Assembly: GCA_964512225.1 (NCBI GenBank)
Contig: CAZEKB010000015.1
Coordinates: forward strand, 1-64,000
Direction: 5' to 3'
DNA length: 64,000 bases
Origin: CAZEKB01 sp964512225
GTDB taxonomy: Bacteria; Myxococcota_A; UBA796; UBA9615
The notes under the pieces were generated by a model, which ran no database searches, was not told the DNA's origin, and was given only the letters and a program-made list of their open reading frames with translations. Position numbers and translations under genes: made by a program. Below, piece after piece: positions 8,691-19,604 of this stretch; the first letter of the stretch is position 1; each line of letters begins with the position of its first letter.

Positions 8691-9380
8691 TCAACCCTCC
8701 CCTTCGGTCGAGGCGTCGGGGCCGCAGACCAGCTCGTTGATCGCGTGGAACGGGACCAGGTGCAGGTGACCGTCCGGGGTCCGGAGCCACAGAGTGATCG
8801 CTCCGGCGTCCTGATCGGCGCGGACGAGCCGACCCCGGAGGTGACGCTCGCCGCGGAGGTGAATGTCGACCTCCGCCCCCGAGGTCACGAGCTCCCGCAT
8901 CGAGAGCTGCGCCGCCCCGGACACCTCGATGCCCCACGCCATCGAGTCCTTGAGCGCGTCGTTGGTGGTGCGCAGGCGCTCCATCATCATCGCCGCGAGG
9001 CGCCCCATGATCAGCAAGCCCTCCGCGGGGTTGCCGAGCATGAACTCCCGCAGCAGGCCCGCGTCGAGGACGAGCAACTGTGTCTCGCCGACCGCCGTGG
9101 CGCTCGCGGAGCGGACGTCGCGATCGATGATCGCCGCCTCCCCGAACATGGCCCCCGGGCCCAGCTCGGCGAGGGTGCGGCCCGCGTCCAGGGAGATCAT
9201 GTGGTGGATGCGGATCGTCCCGTCGACGACCACGTAGACCTCATCCCCCCCGTCCCCCTCCGCGAACAGCGCCTCGCCCGCGTGCAGCGTGACGGATTGG
9301 GCGGACATGGCCACGGCTTCCAGCTGCGGCTTCGACAAGAACGAGAACAGATCCAGCTCGGAGAGCAATTCGACCGACAC
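8691..9380 (-). CDS. Cyclic-nucleotide-binding (CAP_ED) protein with C-terminal Sm-like barrel
   Basis: 229 aa from a GTG start with GGGAGG upstream; a TATCCT -10 candidate lies at 9403-9408. Residues about 10-125 form a Crp-type effector domain; the phosphate-binding cassette reads FGEAAIIDRDVRSASA. There is no helix-turn-helix, so this is not a Crp-type regulator. Instead, about residues 172-220 (VDIHLRGERHLRGRLVRAD onward) look like a small Sm/LSm-type beta barrel. Its stop is 3 bp before pilT, so the pair is almost certainly co-transcribed and the protein may gate pilus retraction in response to a nucleotide messenger. The CAP_ED call is firm; the Sm-like fold and the regulatory role are inference. 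Confidence 0.8.
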   Translation of the reverse strand: MSVELLSELDLFSFLSKPQLEAVAMSAQSVTLHAGEALFAEGDGGDEVYVVVDGTIRIHHMISLDAGRTLAELGPGAMFGEAAIIDRDVRSASATAVGETQLLVLDAGLLREFMLGNPAEGLLIMGRLAAMMMERLRTTNDALKDSMAWGIEVSGAAQLSMRELVTSGAEVDIHLRGERHLRGRLVRADQDAGAITLWLRTPDGHLHLVPFHAINELVCGPDASTEGEG

Positions 9381-9416
9381 ACCACCTCCCGGGTCGAGGC
9401 GGAGGATAGCCCGCCG

Positions 9417-11531
<2,115 letters not shown>

Positions 11532-11648
11532 CATCGACCTCCCACGAACCCGGCCGAGCCAGTATCCACCGATCCCGGCCGCTCCACTCGGGACCCGCCA
11601 TGCACGACCGGCGCCGGCGCCGCCGGGCGAACCGGGGGATTCCCACGA

Positions 11649-11660
11649 TAACGTGGGGTC
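11649..11660 (+). promoter_or_regulatory. Putative leaderless -10 box
   Basis: TAACGT (11649-11654), six bases, then ATG 11661, with no ribosome-binding sequence. It lies in the 129-bp divergent gap between the MopE-repeat gene and this small gene. Confidence 0.35.
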
Positions 11661-11984
11661 ATGGGCGTCGTCCGAGCCACCTCGACCGAGCTCCTCAAGC
11701 GCCTCGAACCCGACGAGGTGACGCAGCGCGTGGTGCGCATCCCGCCCGCCGCGACGCTCTTCCCGCCCCCGGATCGCCTGTTCGACGTGTGGCACGACGG
11801 CCTGCCCTGGGCGTCGAAGATCCGCGCCGAGCCGTGCACGTGCGGGCGTCCGCCGGGCCCGCATCGCCATCGATTCCTCGAGGGCGGCGAGCTCCACGCG
11901 GGGCTCCGGTGGCGGGTCGGCGCAGAGCTGCGATTCCGGCGGGACGGCGGCCGGATCGTCGTCACGGGCGACCTGGAGGGTTGA
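11661..11984 (+). CDS. Hypothetical protein, 107 aa
   Basis: A small soluble protein with no signal peptide or membrane helix. It has a central CTCGRPPGPHRHRF segment rich in Cys and His that could coordinate a metal. The family is not recognised. Its stop overlaps the next start by one base (TGATG), so it is co-translated with the downstream membrane protein. The balanced amino-acid composition argues that it is real. Confidence 0.55.
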   Translation: MGVVRATSTELLKRLEPDEVTQRVVRIPPAATLFPPPDRLFDVWHDGLPWASKIRAEPCTCGRPPGPHRHRFLEGGELHAGLRWRVGAELRFRRDGGRIVVTGDLEG

Positions 11985-13456
11985 TGGGGAGGCGCGCGTT
12001 GCTGGTGGTGCTGCTGTGGATCCCGTTCGCGGCCTACCTGGCCGCGTTCTGGCCCGGCGTGATGACCTACGACTCCCTGTCGCAGTGGGCGCAGGCCGTG
12101 GGGCGGCTGCCCTGGACCGACGTGCACCCGGCGCTGTCCACCACCGGGTTCTGGGTCGCCGCCCGGCTGGGCTCGCCCGCGGTCCTCGCGGTCGTCCACT
12201 CCCTCTTCCTGACCTGGGCGATCGTCGCCTTCCTGCGCGGCGTCTCCCACCTGGGCGCGCCGACGTGGGCCGTCCTCACCGCGGGGGCGGCGATCCTCCT
12301 CGCCCCGTCCGTGGGCCTGTTCTCGGTCACGCTGTGGAAGGACGTCCCCTTCACGGCCGCCGTGCTGATGCTCGGCAGCGAGGTGCTGCGGATGATGGCG
12401 GTGCGCCTCCGCCTGCTCGGGGACGACACGCCGGGGGCGCAGCTGATCGCCCTGCGCGCCCTCTTCCTGCGGGCGGTCGTCTGGGCCTCGCTCGCGGCGC
12501 TGCTCCGCCAGAACGGGGTCGTCGTCGCGACGCTCGTGATGGTCGCGACGGCGATCGGCTTCCCGCGGCTGCGGCGCCGGGCGGCCCTCGCGGCGCTGCT
12601 CCTCCCCGTCGGCTTCCTGGTCGTCCGGTTCGCGGTCCTGCCGGGCCTCGGGGTGGCCCCGGCGAAGCAGTCGGTGCTGCAGGTCACGATCGCCCACGAG
12701 GTCGCGGCGTACGTCCGCCACGCGCCCCACCAGCTGACGGCCGAGGACTGGGCGATCGTCGAGTCGATCGGGGCCCGGGGCGCCTGGGCCGCCGGGTACG
12801 ACTGTCGGTCGGCGCACCCGCTGCTCGAGACCGGGGGCTTCCGCCCCGGCGCCATCGACCAGTTTCCGGACGTCCTCCCCCGGCTGTGGCGGGTCCTGGT
12901 CGTGCGATCGCCCGGGACCGCGATCCGGCACCGGATCTGCGCATCCGAGCTCGCGTGGCACCCCTTCGGCGTCGCGAACACGTGGTTCTTCACCGCCGGG
13001 CGGGCCATCGAACGGAACATCTTCGGGCTGAGGTCCGCGCCGCTGCACGACGGGCTCGACGAGTGGCTCAACGAGGCGGTGTCGCTCACCGAGCTGCGGG
13101 GGCTGCGTCCCTTCTTCTGGCGGGCCCCGATCTGGATCGGGCTCGCGCTCATCGTCCTCACGCGCGAAGCCGTGCGACGACGGCGACCGCTCTGGCTCGT
13201 CGCAGCCGCCCCGCTCGTCGCCCAGCAGGCGGCGATCGTCCTCGCCAACCCCGGTCAGGACGCCCGCTACATGGCGGCCGCGGGGATCGCCGGCTTCCTG
13301 CTGTGGCCGCTGGCGTTCCGGGAGCCCACCGAGGACTCGGTGCGATCGACGTCCGTGGACCCCGAGGGGGACGCGCCGAAGCCTAAGCGTCGTCCGTGGA
13401 GGCCCGGAACGCCGCCAGCTGAGCCGCTGTGGCCGGCTTCTGGTGATTCGCCTTGA
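11984..13456 (+). CDS. Polytopic membrane protein, possible GT-C-type glycosyltransferase (DUF6020-like)
   Basis: 490 aa with roughly nine hydrophobic helices, starting at ATG 11984, which overlaps the preceding TGA. After the first helix comes PGVMTYDSLSQW, which resembles the Asp-containing first extracytoplasmic loop of GT-C-like transferases such as DUF6020 proteins. A later KDVPF and a C-terminal NPGQDARYM resemble other conserved loops of these enzymes. It would transfer sugar from a lipid carrier outside the inner membrane. Its last 74 bases overlap the 3' end of the convergent DUF1244 gene. The membrane topology is clear; the enzymatic assignment is tentative. Confidence 0.65.
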   Translation: MGRRALLVVLLWIPFAAYLAAFWPGVMTYDSLSQWAQAVGRLPWTDVHPALSTTGFWVAARLGSPAVLAVVHSLFLTWAIVAFLRGVSHLGAPTWAVLTAGAAILLAPSVGLFSVTLWKDVPFTAAVLMLGSEVLRMMAVRLRLLGDDTPGAQLIALRALFLRAVVWASLAALLRQNGVVVATLVMVATAIGFPRLRRRAALAALLLPVGFLVVRFAVLPGLGVAPAKQSVLQVTIAHEVAAYVRHAPHQLTAEDWAIVESIGARGAWAAGYDCRSAHPLLETGGFRPGAIDQFPDVLPRLWRVLVVRSPGTAIRHRICASELAWHPFGVANTWFFTAGRAIERNIFGLRSAPLHDGLDEWLNEAVSLTELRGLRPFFWRAPIWIGLALIVLTREAVRRRRPLWLVAAAPLVAQQAAIVLANPGQDARYMAAAGIAGFLLWPLAFREPTEDSVRSTSVDPEGDAPKPKRRPWRPGTPPAEPLWPASGDSP

Positions 13457-13712
13457 ACTGCGCGTACGGCATTCCGTAGACGATCTCGCGGGCCTGCTCG
13501 TACTCGAGCTCCAGGCCGCGCTCCTCGGCCGCGGCGCGATACCACTTGCTCAGGCAGTTGCGGCAGAAGCCGGCGAGGATCATCAGGTCGATGTTCTGCA
13601 CGTCCGTGCGCTCGCGGAAGTGAGCGACGAGGCGGCGAAACGCGGCGGCCTCCAGCTCGGTGCGGACGGCGGGGTCGAGATCGGGGGGGTGGGTCGAGGG
13701 GAAGTCGGACAT
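13383..13712 (-). CDS. DUF1244 family protein
   Basis: 109 aa. The core RERTDVQNIDLMILAGFCRN and the following CLSKWYRAAAEERG, then YGMPYAQFKANHQKPAT, match DUF1244, a small conserved family of unknown function found mainly in Proteobacteria. ATG 13712 gives the usual family length; AGGA sits about 8 bases upstream. The gene diverges from the thioesterase gene (19-bp gap) and overlaps the upstream membrane-protein gene tail-to-tail by 74 bp. Confidence 0.85.
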   Translation of the reverse strand: MSDFPSTHPPDLDPAVRTELEAAAFRRLVAHFRERTDVQNIDLMILAGFCRNCLSKWYRAAAEERGLELEYEQAREIVYGMPYAQFKANHQKPATAAQLAAFRASTDDA

Positions 13713-13718
13713 GGCCGG

Positions 13719-13731
13719 TATCCTCGGTCGC
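13719..13731 (+). promoter_or_regulatory. Putative leaderless -10 box
   Basis: TATCCT (13719-13724), seven bases, then ATG 13732. It lies in the 19-bp gap between two divergent start codons, so it also helps choose 13732 over the upstream in-frame ATG at 13711. Confidence 0.45.
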
Positions 13732-14196
13732 ATGACCGACTCCGTCCAGGATCGCTTCGCGCCCCACAACACCTGCTTCGGCTGCGGCCCGTCGAACCCC
13801 GAGGGGCTGCGCATCCGGAGCACGCTCGCCGCCGACGGCGAGCTGCTGTGCGACTGGACCCCGGAGGACCACCACGAGGCGTTCCCGGGGATGCTCAACG
13901 GGGGGATCATCGGCGCGCTGCTCGACTGCCACTGCAACTGGGCGGCGTGCATGCACCTGATGACCCGCGACGGGCTCGACTCGCCCCCCTGCACGGTCAC
14001 GGCGAAGTACGAGATCAAGCTGAGGCGGCCCACGCCGTCGACGGCGCCGGTCCACCTCCGGGCGTGGATCGACCGCAGCGAAGGCCCGAAGGTGAACGTC
14101 GCGGCCGAGCTCACGAGCGGGGGGGAGGTCTGCGCGACCTGCACCGGCCTGTTCGTGGCCGTGGAGCCGGGGCACCCCGCCTACCACCGCTGGTAG
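13732..14196 (+). CDS. Hotdog-fold (PaaI-like) thioesterase
   Basis: 154 aa. After an N-terminal CFGCGPSNPEGLRIRS, a Cys-rich lead-in common in this subgroup, the sequence follows a single hotdog domain: AFPGMLNGGIIGALLDCHCNWAA is the central helix region, and VTAKYEIKLRRPTP is the following strand. Such enzymes hydrolyse acyl-CoA thioesters in the cytoplasm; the substrate is unknown. ATG 13732 is preferred because a TANNNT box lies 7 bases upstream; the alternative ATG 13711 would add seven residues and collide with the divergent gene. Confidence 0.85.
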   Translation: MTDSVQDRFAPHNTCFGCGPSNPEGLRIRSTLAADGELLCDWTPEDHHEAFPGMLNGGIIGALLDCHCNWAACMHLMTRDGLDSPPCTVTAKYEIKLRRPTPSTAPVHLRAWIDRSEGPKVNVAAELTSGGEVCATCTGLFVAVEPGHPAYHRW

Positions 14197-14223
14197 GCTC
14201 GCGGTCCTCGAAGGGGAGGCCGG

Positions 14224-14919
14224 ATGCGCGTCGAAGTTCGAATCGATCACCTGCGGGCCCTGCACGCCGGGGAAGCCCGCGCCGAGCCCTACATCTGGCC
14301 GTTCTTCTTCAAGGTCGACTCGCACCTGTTCGGCGAAGCGGCGGGCCGAGGCCGGGCGGGGGACCCGTCCTTCGATGCGCCCGGGGGCGAGCACGGGAAC
14401 CTGCCCCCGATGCAGACGGGCGAGATGGTGGCCGTCGATCTCGGCTGGAGCACCACGCTCGTGGACGGCGACGACCTCCTGCTGCACCGCCACGCCGTCG
14501 TGGGGATCGGGGCCGTGCTCTTCGAAGAGGACCTGACCCCGCGCGACGCGACGGTGCGGAAGGCCTACGCGGCCTGGACCGGGACGATGGAGAACCGCAT
14601 CCGCGCGGCCGTGAAGCGCCGGGTGGAGGCGGCCGTCCTGGGCGCGCCGTACTCGTTCGCCGTGCGGACCGACCGCGATCGAGCCGAGGCGCTGGCGTTC
14701 GACCCCATCGCGCTGGAAGCGGAGCTGACGAAGAAGATGCCCCACGTGCATCGAGGCCTGCTCCTCGACGCGGACGACTTCATCGGCGCGATGGTGTGGT
14801 GCGCATCGGCGGCCGAACTGGTCGCCGTGCCCCACATCGAGTTCAAGAAGCTCTGGACGCCGACCACGGGGTCCGAGGAGGGGTCCTGGGAGCTGTTCGT
14901 CTCGGCCCGCCAGGCCTGA
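14224..14919 (+). CDS. Hypothetical protein, 231 aa
   Basis: Starts at ATG 14224 with GGGGAGG 6 bases upstream; a TAGGCT -10 candidate precedes it. There is no signal peptide or transmembrane helix. It contains YIWPFFFKVDSHLF near the N-terminus and a C-terminal VPHIEFKKLWTP. I do not recognise the family. The stop at 14917-14919 is directly followed, in the same frame, by the MurB coding region. Confidence 0.7.
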   Translation: MRVEVRIDHLRALHAGEARAEPYIWPFFFKVDSHLFGEAAGRGRAGDPSFDAPGGEHGNLPPMQTGEMVAVDLGWSTTLVDGDDLLLHRHAVVGIGAVLFEEDLTPRDATVRKAYAAWTGTMENRIRAAVKRRVEAAVLGAPYSFAVRTDRDRAEALAFDPIALEAELTKKMPHVHRGLLLDADDFIGAMVWCASAAELVAVPHIEFKKLWTPTTGSEEGSWELFVSARQA

Positions 14920-14928
14920 GGAGGCGCC

Positions 14929-15984
14929 GTTTCCTCCCGGGTCCGGCTCGCGGACCTCACCACCCTCGGCGTCGGCGGCCCGGCCCGGGTCTTCGACGTG
15001 GCGAGCGTCGATGAGCTGCGGTCGATCCTCGAGACCGAGGCCGTGGTCCGGGTGCTCGGCGGAGGCTCCAACCTGCTCGTGGCCGACGAAGGCTTCGACG
15101 GCGCCCTCGTGCGGTGGGCCGACGACGACGTCGCGTTCCACGATCGGGGCTGCGGCGACATCGTCGTGGAGGCGGCCGCGGGGGCGAGCTGGGACGAGCT
15201 GGTGGAGGACGCGGGGGCGCGGGGCTTCGCCGGGATCGCGTGCCTGAGCGGCATCCCGGGGCTCGTCGGCGCGGCGCCGATCCAGAACATCGGCGCCTAC
15301 GGCCAGGAGATCGCCGAGGTCGTGACGACGGTCACGGCGGTCGACGTCACGGACGGGACGGTCCACGAGCTGGGAGCCGGGGACTGCGGGTTCGGCTACC
15401 GCCACAGCCGCTTCAAGGCCGAGGCCGGGCGCTGGGTCGTGACCTCGGTGCGGCTCCACCTCCGGCGCGGGGGCCGCCCCGCGGTGCGCTACCCCGGGCT
15501 GCGGAAGGAGCTCGACGCGCGCGTCCCCGACGGCCGCCAGGCGACGCTGCAGGACGTCCGGGACGTGGTGCTCGCGGTGCGCGCGAGCAAGTCGATGGTG
15601 CTCTCGCCCACGGACCCCAACCGCCGCAGCGCGGGGTCGTTCTTCACCAACCCGATCGTCGAGCCCGGCGTGGCCGACGCGATCCGCACCGACGAGCCGA
15701 TGCCGCGGTACCCCACCGACGACGGCCGCACGAAGCTGTCCGCCGCCTGGCTGATCGAGCGCGCGGGCTTCCCCAAGGGCTGGGGAGACGGGCCCGCGGG
15801 CCTGTCCACGAACCACTGCCTGGCCCTCGTGAACCGCGGCGGCGCGACGGCCGCCGACCTCATCGCGCTGGCGGGTGTGATCCGCCGCGGCGTCCGCGAT
15901 ACCTTCGGGGTCGTGCTCGCCCCCGAGCCCGTCTTCCTGGGCTTCGACCGTACCGTCGACGAGCTGCTGGACGGACCTCCATGA
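14929..15984 (+). CDS. murB: UDP-N-acetylenolpyruvoylglucosamine reductase (type I MurB)
   Basis: FAD/NADPH enzyme that reduces UDP-GlcNAc-enolpyruvate to UDP-MurNAc in peptidoglycan synthesis. The N-terminal FAD motif TTLGVGGPA, the FAD-loop GGGSNLLVADEGF, the AGASWDELV region, IPGLVGAAPIQNIGAYGQE, the catalytic Ser in AGSFFTNP and the Glu in PEPVFLGF are all present. Length from 14929 is about 351 aa, normal for the family. There is a start problem. The first canonical start codon in frame (GTG 14998) lies after TTLGVGGPA. Between the previous in-frame TGA (14917) and that motif there is no ATG, GTG or TTG. GAGGAGG sits 4 bases before GTT 14929, which I use as the likely start. Its end overlaps nth by ATGA. 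Confidence 0.9.
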   Translation, partial: VSSRVRLADLTTLGVGGPARVFDVASVDELRSILETEAVVRVLGGGSNLLVADEGFDGALVRWADDDVAFHDRGCGDIVVEAAAGASWDELVEDAGARGFAGIACLSGIPGLVGAAPIQNIGAYGQEIAEVVTTVTAVDVTDGTVHELGAGDCGFGYRHSRFKAEAGRWVVTSVRLHLRRGGRPAVRYPGLRKELDARVPDGRQATLQDVRDVVLAVRASKSMVLSPTDPNRRSAGSFFTNPIVEPGVADAIRTDEPMPRYPTDDGRTKLSAAWLIERAGFPKGWGDGPAGLSTNHCLALVNRGGATAADLIALAGVIRRGVRDTFGVVLAPEPVFLGFDRTVDELLDGPP

Positions 15985-16673
15985 AGCGAAGCGAGAAGGC
16001 CGCGAAGATCGTCGACATCCTCGAGCGGCTGTACCCCGAAGTCCCCATCCCTCTCGACCACGAGACGCCGTTTCAGCTGCTCGTGGCCGTGGCGTTGTCC
16101 GCCCAGACGACCGACAAGAAGGTCAACGAGGTGACGCCGAAGCTGTTCGAGGTCGCGGGCACGCCCGAGGCGATGGCGACGCTCTCGCTGGACGAGGTGC
16201 GGGAGCTGATCGCGCAGATCGGCCTCACGAACATGAAGGCCAAGGCGCTGTTCGGCATGAGCCGCATCATCAGCAGCGAGCACGGCGGCGAGGTGCCGCG
16301 CACGTTCGAGGGGCTCGAGGCGCTGCCCGGGGTCGGCCACAAGACCGCGTCGGTCGTCATGGCGCAGGCGTTCGGGGTGCCCGCCTTCCCCGTGGACACC
16401 CACATCCACCGCCTCGCGGCGCGCTGGGGGCTGAGCAGCGGCAAGAACGTGGCGACGACGGAGAAGGACCTCAAGAAGGCCTTCGACCGGAGCCTCTGGA
16501 ACAAGCTCCACCTGCAGATCATCTACTTCGGCCGCGAGTACTGCCCCGCGCAGCACCACGACCTCGCCGACTGCCTCATCTGCGGCTGGGCGGCGAGCAA
16601 GAAGCGCATCGCCGAGGAGGCGCGGGAGCGGGCGAAGCGCAAGAGGGCGCGCAGCGAGCGCGCGAAGAGGTAG
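15981..16673 (+). CDS. nth: Endonuclease III (HhH-GPD DNA glycosylase/AP lyase), variant lacking a full Fe-S motif
   Basis: 230 aa. Excises oxidised pyrimidines and nicks abasic sites in base-excision repair. The helix-hairpin-helix LPGVGHKTASVV carries the catalytic Lys and the following VDTHIHRLAARWG the catalytic Asp. The C-terminal cluster is atypical: YCPAQHHDLADCLICGW has only three Cys with altered spacing, where the usual Cys-x6-Cys-x2-Cys-x5-Cys binds [4Fe-4S]. The tail is Lys/Arg-rich. The start overlaps murB by four bases (ATGA), so the two are translationally coupled. Identity is firm; loss of the cluster is inferred. Confidence 0.92.
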   Translation: MKRSEKAAKIVDILERLYPEVPIPLDHETPFQLLVAVALSAQTTDKKVNEVTPKLFEVAGTPEAMATLSLDEVRELIAQIGLTNMKAKALFGMSRIISSEHGGEVPRTFEGLEALPGVGHKTASVVMAQAFGVPAFPVDTHIHRLAARWGLSSGKNVATTEKDLKKAFDRSLWNKLHLQIIYFGREYCPAQHHDLADCLICGWAASKKRIAEEARERAKRKRARSERAKR

Positions 16674-17099
16674 CTACTCGGCCTTGTGCCAGCCGTCGTA
16701 CTTGGCGGCCGGCTCCGGCCCCGCGAACACCTGGATCGCCACGAGCCGCTCGGCCCCGTTGGTGTAGTGCACCTCGGCGTTCGCGGGCATGTAGACGGTC
16801 GATCCGGGCTTGAGCGCGTGCTCCACGCCGTCGATCGAGATCGTGCCGGTGCCCTCGAGCACGTGGATGTACTCCTCCGTGGCGTCCCGATGCACGGGGA
16901 CCTTGCCCCCCGCGTCGAGCTCCAGCTTGCCCACGAACGCGTTGTCGCCCCGGGCGAGGAAGGTGATCTTCGCCTTCTTGCTCTCGGGGCTCCGGGCCTC
17001 CGCGTCTTCGATGTGCACGACCGTCGCGGGCGGGGCGGCCCAGGCGTACAGGGCGGCGCCCGCGACGGCCGCGGCGAGGAGGGCGGGGATGCGCTTCAT
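16674..17099 (-). CDS. Exported single-domain cupin
   Basis: 141 aa with a signal peptide at residues 1-22 (KRIPALLAAAVAGAALYAWA). A cupin_2 barrel spans about 45-135, with VPVHRDATEEYIHVLEGTG as motif 1 (His and Glu ligands) and PANAEVHYTNG as motif 2. It probably binds a metal in the periplasm; the ligand or reaction is unknown. It begins 1 bp after the MYXO-CTERM-tailed gene upstream and converges directly on nth, stop codon against stop codon. Confidence 0.85.
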   Translation of the reverse strand: MKRIPALLAAAVAGAALYAWAAPPATVVHIEDAEARSPESKKAKITFLARGDNAFVGKLELDAGGKVPVHRDATEEYIHVLEGTGTISIDGVEHALKPGSTVYMPANAEVHYTNGAERLVAIQVFAGPEPAAKYDGWHKAE

Positions 17100-17100
17100 G

Positions 17101-18264
17101 TCAGCCCCGGCGACGGCGGACGGCGAGGAGCCCGAAGAGGCCGACGAGCCACGGACCGATCTGCGCGGGGACGAAGTTGTCCTGGCAGCCGCAGTTGTTG
17201 TCGTCGGGCCCCTCGTCGAGGGTGTCGACCGTGAACGCCCCCGGCAGGGAGTTGGACCCGGCCGAGGTCGTGACCGTGATCTCGTAGGGCACGGCGTCGG
17301 CGGGCAGGGTCCGCGGCACCGTCGCGTCGAGCCTCTCGCTGGAGACGAGGTTCACGTTGCCCATCGCGAAGCCCCCGATGAACGCCGACGCCGTCTCGTC
17401 GAAGCCCGTGCCCTGGATGGCGACCACCGTGTCCACGCCCTCGAAGGCGCGGTTGGGGGTGACGCTGAGCACGATCGGGCCCTCGGACACGTCGTCGTCG
17501 TCGGTCGCGTCGTCGTCGTCCGTGCCCACGTCGTCGTCGTCGGCCGCGTCGTCGTCGTCGTCGCCCGGCGGGTCGAGCCAGTTGATGGGCTGATCCGTCA
17601 CGCGGATCGCCCAGTCGCCGCCCGCCGTGGAGTCGACCCAGCGCAGGGTGCTGCGATCGAAGTCGCAGGGGTCTTCGAGGTTCAGACTGAAGCCCGCCTG
17701 GACCCAGTTGTCGCCCGACTGGCCCCCGTCCACCGCGACGTCGTGGATCGGGCCGTGGCCGACCCCCGGGCGCAGCTCCGTCTGGCTCTCCTTGCCGTAG
17801 TTGTAACAAAAGGCCACGGAGAACTCTTCGCCCGCGGCGATGGTCGGCGGGGTCACCTGGGACTGGGCCACCTGGACCTCGAGCAGCTCCGTGCCGTTGG
17901 ACTGCAGCGGCAGGAAGATCCCGATGGACTCGAGCCCCTGTCCGTCGATGAACGGGGTGCCCGGCCCGAGCGCGCTGGGCCCCTGGAGGATGTAGAAGTC
18001 GAAGTAGATGTCCAGCGGCTGCAGCGAGCCGTAGAGCATGTAGATGTAGTTCGCGTTGAACTCGGCGGGCGCCGTGAACGTGGACCCGAAGCACTCGAAC
18101 TCGCAGAAGCACGGGCACACGGCCTGCTCGGCGGGGTTCGTATCCAGGATCGACCAGTCCATCGAGTCGTTCTGGGCGATCACCTGCGCCGACGCCGGCG
18201 CGGCGACCCCGAGGCCGAGGAGTACGAGGGAGGCGGGGAGGATCCGGCGCAGGGCGTGTGGCAT
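17101..18264 (-). CDS. Secreted IPT/TIG-domain protein with poly-Asp linker and MYXO-CTERM-like tail
   Basis: 387 aa. A signal peptide (1-27, cleaved after PASAQ) is followed by a Cys-rich N-terminal domain of unknown fold (about 28-230). Then come an Asp-rich linker (tract at 17488-17564) and an IPT/TIG Ig-like domain (VLSVTPNRAFEGVDTVVAIQ onward). The last 30 residues are Cys-Gly-Cys, a hydrophobic helix (GPWLVGLFGLLAV) and RRRRG, the tripartite arrangement of MYXO-CTERM proteins that are processed and anchored at the cell surface. It is probably leaderless (TAAACT six bases before ATG 18264) and leads a two-gene operon with the cupin. It diverges from the metalloprotease gene, which has the same style of tail. 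Confidence 0.85.
   Translation of the reverse strand: MPHALRRILPASLVLLGLGVAAPASAQVIAQNDSMDWSILDTNPAEQAVCPCFCEFECFGSTFTAPAEFNANYIYMLYGSLQPLDIYFDFYILQGPSALGPGTPFIDGQGLESIGIFLPLQSNGTELLEVQVAQSQVTPPTIAAGEEFSVAFCYNYGKESQTELRPGVGHGPIHDVAVDGGQSGDNWVQAGFSLNLEDPCDFDRSTLRWVDSTAGGDWAIRVTDQPINWLDPPGDDDDDAADDDDVGTDDDDATDDDDVSEGPIVLSVTPNRAFEGVDTVVAIQGTGFDETASAFIGGFAMGNVNLVSSERLDATVPRTLPADAVPYEITVTTSAGSNSLPGAFTVDTLDEGPDDNNCGCQDNFVPAQIGPWLVGLFGLLAVRRRRG
17488..17564 (-). repeat. Poly-Asp (GAC)n linker tract
   Basis: Four runs of GAC codons separated by AA, VGT and AT residues, coding an acidic linker just before the IPT domain. It belongs to the same class as tracts at 19473, 34935 and 57182. Confidence 0.9.
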
Positions 18265-18276
18265 GGCGTCAGTTTA
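18265..18276 (-). promoter_or_regulatory. Putative leaderless -10 box
   Basis: On the minus strand TAAACT (18276-18271), six bases (GACGCC), then ATG 18264. No ribosome site is present. Confidence 0.45.
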
Positions 18277-18314
18277 GAGCACGCTACGATGGGCGCGGGG
18301 GAACCGGAGCGCCC

Positions 18315-19600
<1,286 letters not shown>

Positions 19601-19604
<4 letters not shown>

